Assembly: GCF_002943415.1 (NCBI RefSeq)
Contig: NZ_PTQZ01000001.1
Span: 2,229 to 27,557, forward strand
Source: Amnimonas aquatica
GTDB taxonomy: Bacteria > Pseudomonadota > Gammaproteobacteria > Pseudomonadales > Moraxellaceae
Length of the DNA: 25,329 nucleotides
Direction of reading: 5' to 3'
Of the stretch, positions 18,848-25,329 are shown piece after piece; position 1 is the stretch's first letter, and each line of letters starts with the position of its first letter. The position numbers and the translations under genes were made by a program. The notes beneath the pieces were generated by a model. The model ran no database searches. It was not told where the DNA came from and was given only the letters and a program-made list of their open reading frames with translations.

Positions 18848-18946
18848 GCGCGCCGCTTTTCGGCAAACCCGTACTTCTCTCATGGATGCGGGCCGGCCCC
18901 GCTGTCCGGGACCGGGTGGCCGGGGGCGATTAACCCTGAATCCGCA

Positions 18947-19035
18947 CATCGGCCGTCACAGCCACCGGGTGCCCGTTGAGAAAGACGGGTTGGTGTCTGG
19001 GGCCGATGGAGGCCAAACCCAAACGGAGAGATCCC
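18947..19035 (+). promoter_or_regulatory. Structured rpsB leader, candidate S2 autoregulatory element
   Basis: The leader RNA can form an outer helix of eight perfect pairs, CATCGGCC (18947-18954) with GGCCGATG (19001-19008). It encloses an imperfect middle helix (CCACC with GGTTGG) and a top hairpin CCCGT (18972-18976) with ACGGG (18985-18989). The ribosome binding site GGAG is at 19025-19028. In E. coli and other gammaproteobacteria the rpsB leader between map and rpsB (overlapping the region called t44) is bound by S2 to repress rpsB-tsf. Assignment here is by position and structure, not alignment. Confidence 0.5.
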
Positions 19036-19782
<747 letters not shown>

Positions 19783-19846
19783 CACCTTTCGGTCAGGGTG
19801 TCACAGCCCGCACGGTGTCCGGCCATGACGGACGGGCACCGGAATC

Positions 19847-19868
19847 AAGGGGCTGCGGCCCCTTTTTT
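19847..19868 (+). terminator. Rho-independent terminator/attenuator between rpsB and tsf
   Basis: AAGGGGC (19847-19853) pairs with GCCCCTT (19858-19864) around TGCG, followed by T residues to 19868. This is a classical intrinsic terminator within a two-gene operon. I infer partial termination that sets the S2 to EF-Ts ratio, unless tsf has its own promoter, which I do not see clearly. Confidence 0.8.
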
Positions 19869-19901
19869 CCGAATCCACCAGCATTAGAGAGGAAAGCAAA
19901 C

Positions 19902-20783
19902 ATGGCAGAAATCACCGCCAGCCTCGTGAAGGAACTGCGTGAGCGCACCGGCCTGGGCATGATGGAGTGCAAGAAGGCCCTCCAGGAAGCCAACGGCGAC
20001 ATCGAACTGGCCATCGACAACCTGCGCAAGTCGGGTCAGGCCAAGGCTGCCAAGAAGGCCGGCAACATCGCTGCCGAAGGCGCCATCATCATCGCCGTCG
20101 ACGGCGGCACCGCCATCGCGCTGGAAGTCAACTGCCAGACCGACTTCGTGGCCCGTGACGCCAACTTCTCCGCGTTCGCCAACAAGGTCGCCGGCCTCGC
20201 CCTGGCCGCCCGCGAAACCGCTGTCGATGCCATCTCCGGCCTGGACTACGACGGCCAGACCGTCGAGGAAGCCCGCGTCGCCCTGGTGCAGAAGATCGGC
20301 GAGAACATCCAGATCCGCCGCGCCGTGCTGGTCGAGGGCGCTGCCCTGGCCACCTACGTGCACGGTCTCAAGATCGGTGTCGTGGTCGCCCTCGAGGGTG
20401 GCAACGACGAGATCGGCAAGCAGGTCGCCATGCACGTCGCCGCCGCCAACCCGCTGGTGGTGACGCCGGAAGAGCTGCCGGCCGACGTGCTGGCGAAGGA
20501 AAAGGAAATCGCCGAAGCCAAGGCCGCCGAATCCGGCAAGCCGGCCAACATCGTCGAGAAGATGGTGGAAGGCGCCCTGAAGAAGTTCAAGGGCGAAGTC
20601 TCGCTGGTCGAGCAGGCCTTCGTGATCAACCCGGACCAGAAGGTCGGCGAAGTGCTCAAGGGCGCCGGTGCCAAGGTCACCCGCTTCGTGCGTCTGGAGG
20701 TGGGCGAAGGCATCGAGAAGAAGGAAGTCGACTTCGCCGCCGAAGTGGCTGCCACCCAGGCCGCCGCAGCCGCCGCGAAGTAA
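19902..20783 (+). CDS. tsf: Translation elongation factor Ts
   Basis: EF-Ts is the nucleotide exchange factor that recycles EF-Tu-GDP. The 293-residue protein starts with [17 protein letters not shown] and has the UBA-like [16 protein letters not shown] segment. It also has [10 protein letters not shown], the conserved EF-Tu contact motif TDFVA, and a coiled-coil/C-terminal region. The start at 19902 is preceded by AGAGGAAAG. The Ala/Lys-rich end ([10 protein letters not shown]) is slightly extended. It follows rpsB and is closed by a terminator before pyrH. Confidence 0.98.
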   Translation: MAEITASLVKELRERTGLGMMECKKALQEANGDIELAIDNLRKSGQAKAAKKAGNIAAEGAIIIAVDGGTAIALEVNCQTDFVARDANFSAFANKVAGLALAARETAVDAISGLDYDGQTVEEARVALVQKIGENIQIRRAVLVEGAALATYVHGLKIGVVVALEGGNDEIGKQVAMHVAAANPLVVTPEELPADVLAKEKEIAEAKAAESGKPANIVEKMVEGALKKFKGEVSLVEQAFVINPDQKVGEVLKGAGAKVTRFVRLEVGEGIEKKEVDFAAEVAATQAAAAAAK

Positions 20784-20812
20784 GTTCCGGCTGGCCGTCC
20801 GGCCGCCCGCAG

Positions 20813-20836
20813 AAAGGCTCCGAAAGGGGCCTTTTT
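20813..20836 (+). terminator. Rho-independent terminator after tsf
   Basis: AAAGGCTCC (20813-20821) pairs with GGGGCCTTT (20826-20834), with one G-U pair. The loop is a GAAA tetraloop, and T residues run to 20836. This is a strong end for the rpsB-tsf transcript, so pyrH should have its own promoter. The best candidate -10 nearby is TAAACT (20841-20846), without a good -35. Confidence 0.85.
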
Positions 20837-20895
20837 GCTGTAAACTCGCCGCCACGTTTTGCCCCGCCCCCTGGATTTGAAGAGGCCTCAAGCCC

Positions 20896-21618
20896 ATGAC
20901 CGATCATCGTCTCGCCCACAAGCGCATTCTGCTCAAGCTGTCCGGGGAGGCGCTGGCCGGTGATGCCGACGTCGGCATCGATCCCAAGGTGCTCAAGCGC
21001 ATGGCGCTGGAGATCGGCCAGCTGGTCGGCATCGGCGTGCAGGTCGGCATCGTGGTCGGCGGCGGCAACCTGTTCCGTGGCGCCGCGCTGCAGCAGGCCG
21101 GCCTCGATCGCGTCGCCGGCGACCACATGGGCATGCTCGCCACGGTCATGAACGGCATCGCCATGCGCGACGCGCTGGAGCGCAACAACATCAAGACCCG
21201 CCTGATGTCGGCGATCCCCATGAGCGGCGTGGTCGATCACTACGACCGCCGCGCCGCCGTGCGCTACCTGCAGGGTGGCGATGTCTGCATCTTCGTCGCC
21301 GGCACCGGCAACCCGTTCTTCACCACCGACACCGCGGCCTGCCTGCGCGGCATCGAGATCACGGCCGACATCGTCATCAAGGCCACCAAGGTCGACGGCA
21401 TCTACAATGCCGACCCGGTCAAGGATCCCTCGGCGGTCAAGTACGACACGCTGACCTTCGACCAGGTCCTGGACGACAAGCTGGGCGTCATGGACCTGAC
21501 CGCGATCTGCCTCTGCCGCGACCACAACATGCCGCTGCGCGTCTTCAACATGAACAAGGCCGGTGCCCTGCTCAACCTCGTCGTGGGTGAGCCCGAAGGC
21601 ACCCTGGTCACCCGCTGA
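20896..21618 (+). CDS. pyrH: UMP kinase
   Basis: PyrH phosphorylates UMP to UDP, an essential pyrimidine step. It belongs to the amino-acid kinase fold. The 240 residues show [12 protein letters not shown] (9-20), [26 protein letters not shown] and [10 protein letters not shown], the usual ATP and UMP binding motifs. An AGAGG site lies shortly upstream of the ATG. It leads a run of frr, uppS, cdsA, dxr and rseP, the widely conserved order from nucleotide to envelope precursor genes. Confidence 0.98.
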   Translation: MTDHRLAHKRILLKLSGEALAGDADVGIDPKVLKRMALEIGQLVGIGVQVGIVVGGGNLFRGAALQQAGLDRVAGDHMGMLATVMNGIAMRDALERNNIKTRLMSAIPMSGVVDHYDRRAAVRYLQGGDVCIFVAGTGNPFFTTDTAACLRGIEITADIVIKATKVDGIYNADPVKDPSAVKYDTLTFDQVLDDKLGVMDLTAICLCRDHNMPLRVFNMNKAGALLNLVVGEPEGTLVTR

Positions 21619-21644
21619 TTCCTGGTTTTGGAGGCTGGATTCCC

Positions 21645-22199
21645 ATGCTGAACGATCTCAAGAAGGACTGCGAAGTCCGCATGACCAAGACCATCGATGC
21701 GCTCGAGCAGGCCTTCAGCCGCGTGCGCACCGGTCGTGCCCATCCCTCCATGCTCAAGGATGTCATGGTGCCGTACTACGGCACCGACACGCCGCTGATG
21801 CAGGTCGCCAACGTCAATGTCGATGACTCGCGCACCCTGATCGTGCAGCCCTACGAGCGCAGCATGGTCGGTGCCATCGACAAGGCCATCCGCAACTCCG
21901 ACCTGGGCCTGAACCCGGTCACCGCCGATGTCATCCGCGTGCCGCTGCCGGCGCTCACCGAGCAGACCCGCCGCGACATGCAGAAGCTGGCGCGCAACGA
22001 GACCGAAGGTGCCCGCGTGGCCCTGCGCAACATCCGCCGCGATGTGCTGGGCGACATCAAGGAGCTGCTCAAGGAGAAGGAGATCTCCGAGGATGACGAA
22101 CGTCGCGCCAGCGATGATGTCCAGAAGATCACCGACCGCTTCGTGGCCGAGGCCGACAAGATGCTCGCCGCCAAGGAAGCGGAGCTGATGCAGGTCTGA
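21645..22199 (+). CDS. frr: Ribosome recycling factor
   Basis: RRF splits post-termination ribosomes together with EF-G. The 184-residue protein is the expected size (185 in E. coli). It has the three-helix bundle segments and the conserved [11 protein letters not shown] and [19 protein letters not shown] stretches. The start has GGAGG at 21630-21634. It is 26 bases after pyrH and only 4 before uppS. Confidence 0.98.
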   Translation: MLNDLKKDCEVRMTKTIDALEQAFSRVRTGRAHPSMLKDVMVPYYGTDTPLMQVANVNVDDSRTLIVQPYERSMVGAIDKAIRNSDLGLNPVTADVIRVPLPALTEQTRRDMQKLARNETEGARVALRNIRRDVLGDIKELLKEKEISEDDERRASDDVQKITDRFVAEADKMLAAKEAELMQV

Positions 22200-22203
22200 C
22201 TTC

Positions 22204-22995
22204 ATGCCTGATCAGGAGCCCGGCCGGGACGTGCCGGTCAGCGCAGCGCCGGATGTCGCCGCCGATGCCGGCGCGCTGCCGCGCCATGTCGCCGTCATCA
22301 TGGACGGCAACAACCGCTGGGCCAAGCAGCGCGGCCTGCCGGGCAACGAGGGGCATCGCGCCGGCGAGCAGGCCCTGCGCGACATCGTCGAGGTGGCCGC
22401 GCGCGCGAAGCTCGAGGTGCTGACCGTGTTCGCCTTCTCCAGCGAGAACTGGCGCCGGCCGCCGAACGAGGTGGCCGCGCTCATGCAGCTGTTCCTGATG
22501 GCGCTGCAGGTGCGCGTGCGCGAACTCGACAGGGCGCGCATCCGCCTGCGTTTCATCGGCGACCGCACGGCATTCTCTCCCGAGCTTCAGGCCGGCATGC
22601 TGGAGGCCGAGGCGCAGACCGCCGCGCACACGCGCATGACGCTGGTGATCGCGGTCAATTACGGCGGTCAGTGGGATGTGGCGCAGGCCGCCCGCCGCCT
22701 GGCCGAGCAGGTCGCCGCCGGCAAGCTGGCGCCTGCCGACATCGATGCCGCGCGTCTCGGCGACCAGGTGGAAATGGCGGATCTGCCGCCTGTCGACTTG
22801 CTCATCCGCACCGGTGGCGAGCTGCGCATCAGCAATTTCGTGCTCTGGCAGTCCGCTTACGCCGAATATCACTTCAGCGATGTCTTGTGGCCGGATTTCG
22901 GCCATGATCAGCTGCACGCCGCGCTCGACGACTTCGCGCTGCGGCAGCGCCGCTTTGGCCGAACATCAGAACAAATAGAGGCCTTTCATGCTTAA
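22204..22995 (+). CDS. uppS: Undecaprenyl diphosphate synthase (cis-prenyltransferase)
   Basis: UppS makes C55 undecaprenyl diphosphate, the lipid carrier for peptidoglycan and surface polysaccharides. The 263 residues contain HVAVIMDGNNRWAKQRGLP with catalytic Asp34, the GHRAG box, FAFSSENWRRP, and DLLIRTGGELRISNFVLWQ near the C-terminus. The first ~20 residues (Asp/Ala/Pro-rich) are an extension compared with E. coli. It starts 4 bases after frr and overlaps cdsA by 8 bases, so the three genes are probably coupled. Dxr, encoded two genes on, provides its isoprenoid precursors. Confidence 0.97.
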   Translation: MPDQEPGRDVPVSAAPDVAADAGALPRHVAVIMDGNNRWAKQRGLPGNEGHRAGEQALRDIVEVAARAKLEVLTVFAFSSENWRRPPNEVAALMQLFLMALQVRVRELDRARIRLRFIGDRTAFSPELQAGMLEAEAQTAAHTRMTLVIAVNYGGQWDVAQAARRLAEQVAAGKLAPADIDAARLGDQVEMADLPPVDLLIRTGGELRISNFVLWQSAYAEYHFSDVLWPDFGHDQLHAALDDFALRQRRFGRTSEQIEAFHA

Positions 22996-23797
22996 GGAAC
23001 GTGTGCTGACGGCGCTGATCCTGCTGCCGTTGGTGCTGTGGTGCGTCTTCGGTGGCGTGGCTGCCGCCTTTCCGCTGCTTGCCGCCGCCGTGGTGCTGGT
23101 CGCCGCCTGGGAATGGACGGCGCTGATGCGCTGGCCGGGCCTGCCGGCGCGCGCCCTCTATGTGGCGCTGGTCGCCGCGCTGCTGTGGCTGCTGCAGGGC
23201 AGGGGGCTGGATGCCGGCCTGGGGCCGCTGGTGATCGCCGCCAGCATGTTCTGGCTGCTGGCGCTGCTCTGGGTGCGCCGCTACCCCGAAGGCGCGGCGG
23301 ACTGGGACCGCTCCGCACTGCTTGCGGTCACCGGCCTGCTGCTGCTGGTGCCGACCTGGGCGGGGCTGGTGCAGCTGCACCAGCAGTCGCCGTGGTGGCT
23401 GATCTATGTCCTGCTGCTGGTCTGGGGCGCCGACACCGGCGCCTACTTCGCCGGCCGCGCCTTCGGGCGCAGCAAGCTGGCGCCGGCGGTGAGCCCGGCC
23501 AAGACCCGCGAGGGCCTGTACGGCGGCCTGCTGCTGACCTTGCTGATCATGGTCGCGGTGGCGTTGTCGCAGTCCTTCTCCGGGCTGCATGCCGTGCTCT
23601 TCGGCGTGGTTTCGCTGGTCACCGTGCTGGCCTCGGTGCTGGGCGACCTGTTCGAGTCCATGGTCAAGCGTCGCGCCGGCATCAAGGATTCCGGCAACAT
23701 CTTTCCCGGCCATGGTGGCGCGCTCGACCGCATCGACTCCATCACCGCGGCCGCACCGGTCTTCCTGGCCGGCTGGTGGCTGACCGGCGGCTTCTGA
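22988..23797 (+). CDS. cdsA: Phosphatidate cytidylyltransferase
   Basis: CdsA makes CDP-diacylglycerol from phosphatidic acid and CTP in the inner membrane, the branch point of phospholipid synthesis. The 269-residue protein is strongly hydrophobic with many membrane segments. It ends with the family signature: [19 protein letters not shown], then [15 protein letters not shown] (about 216-250). The ATG at 22988 lies inside the end of uppS with AGAGG upstream. The gene is followed by dxr after 5 bases. Confidence 0.97.
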   Translation: MLKERVLTALILLPLVLWCVFGGVAAAFPLLAAAVVLVAAWEWTALMRWPGLPARALYVALVAALLWLLQGRGLDAGLGPLVIAASMFWLLALLWVRRYPEGAADWDRSALLAVTGLLLLVPTWAGLVQLHQQSPWWLIYVLLLVWGADTGAYFAGRAFGRSKLAPAVSPAKTREGLYGGLLLTLLIMVAVALSQSFSGLHAVLFGVVSLVTVLASVLGDLFESMVKRRAGIKDSGNIFPGHGGALDRIDSITAAAPVFLAGWWLTGGF

Positions 23798-23802
23798 TCG
23801 TC

Positions 23803-24975
23803 ATGACGCCACAGCAGATCACCGTTCTCGGGGCGACCGGCTCCATCGGCCGCAGCACGCTCGATGTCATCGCGCGCCACCCGGACCGCTATCGCGTGCA
23901 CGCGCTGAGCGCGCACCGGCGCGTCGAGGAGCTGGCGGCGCTGTGCGTCAGCTTCCGGCCCCGCGTCGCGGTGATCGATCGCGCGGCCGATGCCGAGCGC
24001 CTGCACGCGTTGCTGCGCGCCGCCGGCTGCGAGACCGAGGTGCGCTGCGGCCCGGAGGCGCTGGTGGAGATCGCGTCGGCGACCGCTGCCGACACGGTCA
24101 TGGCTGCCATTGTCGGCGCCGCCGGCCTGCTGCCGACGCTGGCGGCGGTGCGCGCGGGCAAGCGCGTGCTGCTGGCGAACAAGGAGGCGCTGGTGATGTC
24201 CGGCGGCCTGTTCATGCAGGCGGTGCGCGAGCACGGCGCCACGCTGCTGCCCATCGACTCCGAGCACAATGCCATCTTCCAGTGCCTGCCGCCGGCCTGT
24301 CCGGGCGGGCTGGCCGCCGCCGGCATCGAGAGGCTGGTGCTGACCGCCTCCGGCGGCCCGTTCCGCGAATGGCCGGCCGAGCGCCTGGCCACGGTGACGC
24401 CGGCCCAGGCGGTGAAGCACCCGAACTGGTCCATGGGCCGCAAGATCTCGGTCGATTCGGCCACGCTGATGAACAAGGGTCTGGAGTTCATCGAGGCCTG
24501 CTGGCTGTTCGACGCCACGCCGGCGCAGGTCGAGGTGGTGGTGCATCCGCAGAGCGTGATCCATTCCATGGTGCGCTACAGCGACGGTTCGGTGCTGGCG
24601 CAGCTGGGCAATCCCGACATGCGCACGCCCATCGCGCATGCCCTGGCGTGGCCGGCGCGCATCGCCGCCGGCGTCGACCCGCTGGACTTCGCGACCATGG
24701 GCGCGCTGTGCTTCGAAGCGCCTGACCTGGCGCGCTTTCCCTGCCTGCGTCTGGCGCAGGAGGCCATGCAGGCCGGCGGCACCATGCCGGCGGTGCTGAA
24801 CGCCGCCAACGAGGTCGCGGTGGAGGCCTTTCTCGACGAACGCCTGGCCTTCACCGACATTCCGCACGTGATCGCGTCGGTGATGCGGGAAATGCCCGTG
24901 TCAGCGGCAACCGAATTGGCTACTATTCTCGCCACAGATCACGAAGCCCGCGGCCGCGCCCGGGCGCATTGCTGA
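23803..24975 (+). CDS. dxr: 1-deoxy-D-xylulose 5-phosphate reductoisomerase
   Basis: Dxr converts DXP to 2-C-methyl-D-erythritol 4-phosphate using NADPH, the committed step of the MEP isoprenoid pathway. The 390 residues show the NADPH-binding GATGSIG (10-16) and LANKEALV (124-131). The metal ligands are Asp152, Glu154 and Glu228, the last in [16 protein letters not shown] and [14 protein letters not shown] are also present. The start at 23803 is 5 bases after cdsA; the same frame is open far upstream across cdsA but encodes nothing there. No strong binding site is visible, so translation may be coupled to cdsA. Confidence 0.97.
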   Translation: MTPQQITVLGATGSIGRSTLDVIARHPDRYRVHALSAHRRVEELAALCVSFRPRVAVIDRAADAERLHALLRAAGCETEVRCGPEALVEIASATAADTVMAAIVGAAGLLPTLAAVRAGKRVLLANKEALVMSGGLFMQAVREHGATLLPIDSEHNAIFQCLPPACPGGLAAAGIERLVLTASGGPFREWPAERLATVTPAQAVKHPNWSMGRKISVDSATLMNKGLEFIEACWLFDATPAQVEVVVHPQSVIHSMVRYSDGSVLAQLGNPDMRTPIAHALAWPARIAAGVDPLDFATMGALCFEAPDLARFPCLRLAQEAMQAGGTMPAVLNAANEVAVEAFLDERLAFTDIPHVIASVMREMPVSAATELATILATDHEARGRARAHC

Positions 24976-25014
24976 CGACCAGCTCATGACCATATCGCGA
25001 CAGGGAGGAGAATA

Positions 25015-25329
25015 ATGCAGTTTCTACAGATCGTTCTCGCCGGCATCCTGGTCCTCGGGCCGCTCATCGCCATCCACGAGTACGGACACTTCTGGATGGC
25101 GCGCCGCTTCGGCGTGCAGGTCCTGACCTTCTCCATCGGCTTCGGTCCGGCGCTCTGGCGCCGCACCGGCCGCGACGGCACCGAATACCGCCTGTCCGCG
25201 ATTCCGCTCGGCGGCTACGTGCGCATGCTCGACGAGCGTGAAGGGCCGGTGCCCGACGCGCTCAAGCCCTACGCCTTCAACCGGCAGACGGTCGGTGCCC
25301 GCATGGCCATCGTCGCCGCCGGTCCGCTG
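25015..25329 (+). CDS. rseP: RIP site-2 zinc protease RseP, N-terminal part (cut by window edge)
   Basis: RseP is an inner-membrane metalloprotease that cleaves the anti-sigma factor RseA and remnant signal peptides. The 105 visible residues hold the first membrane helix with the zinc motif HEYGH (His21, Glu22, His25). Then come FSIGFGPALWRR, the IPLGGYVRMLDE segment and FNRQTVGARMAIVAAGP, as in E. coli RseP. A strong GGGAGGAGA precedes the ATG at 25015. It follows dxr by 39 bases, the usual order before bamA. The remaining PDZ and C-terminal membrane part lies outside the window. Confidence 0.96.
   Translation, partial: MQFLQIVLAGILVLGPLIAIHEYGHFWMARRFGVQVLTFSIGFGPALWRRTGRDGTEYRLSAIPLGGYVRMLDEREGPVPDALKPYAFNRQTVGARMAIVAAGPL

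Noticed and set aside
23038..24975. 645-codon frame fusing sequence under cdsA to dxr
   Set aside because: The portion before 23803 is out of frame with cdsA and has no similarity to anything. Dxr begins at 23803 with its NADPH motif close behind.

Overview
The window is a GC-rich chromosomal segment with strong G/C bias at third codon positions. It comes from a gammaproteobacterium. The evidence is gene order: a MucD-type protease followed by lepA-lepB-rnc-era-recO-pdxJ, then map-glnD-dapC-dapD on the reverse strand, divergent from rpsB-tsf-pyrH-frr-uppS-cdsA-dxr-rseP. The map-glnD-dapC-dapD order recalls Xanthomonadales and relatives, but I cannot fix the genus. I see no tRNA, rRNA, CRISPR, IS element or prophage gene, and no gene-free stretch over 300 bases.

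Layout. 1-508 (-): start of nadB, entering from the left edge. 783-2177 (+): mucD-like periplasmic HtrA protease. 2360-8808 (+): a tight cluster lepA, lepB, rnc, era, recO, pdxJ and a DUF6882-like gene, with several 4-14 base overlaps and many GTG/TTG starts. A large hairpin at 8852-8889 separates it from a convergent SIMPL-domain secreted protein (8896-9606, -). That gene is divergent from a YqhA/UPF0114 membrane protein (9692-10240, +). 10258-18778 (-): one long co-oriented run, in transcription order map, glnD, dapC, dapD, cysD, cysN, yffB. 19036-25329 (+): rpsB, tsf, pyrH, frr, uppS, cdsA, dxr and the start of rseP.

How they work together. The window groups translation (LepA, S2, EF-Ts, RRF, Map), RNA processing and ribosome assembly (RNase III, Era), envelope building (LepB, UppS, CdsA, RseP, MucD), isoprenoid and cofactor synthesis (Dxr, PdxJ, NadB), nitrogen sensing (GlnD), lysine/diaminopimelate synthesis (DapC, DapD) and sulfate activation (CysD, CysN).

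Most of this is conserved housekeeping DNA. The most unusual item is the C-terminal ~120 residues of CysN, which look like a shrunken APS kinase domain without its P-loop. Other points: the rpoE-rseA-rseB genes often found between nadB and mucD are absent; cysDN sits between dapD and yffB, and dapE is missing from its usual place; a DUF6882-like gene sits where acpS often follows pdxJ; the rpsB leader is structured; and several clear inverted repeats lie in intergenic spacers.
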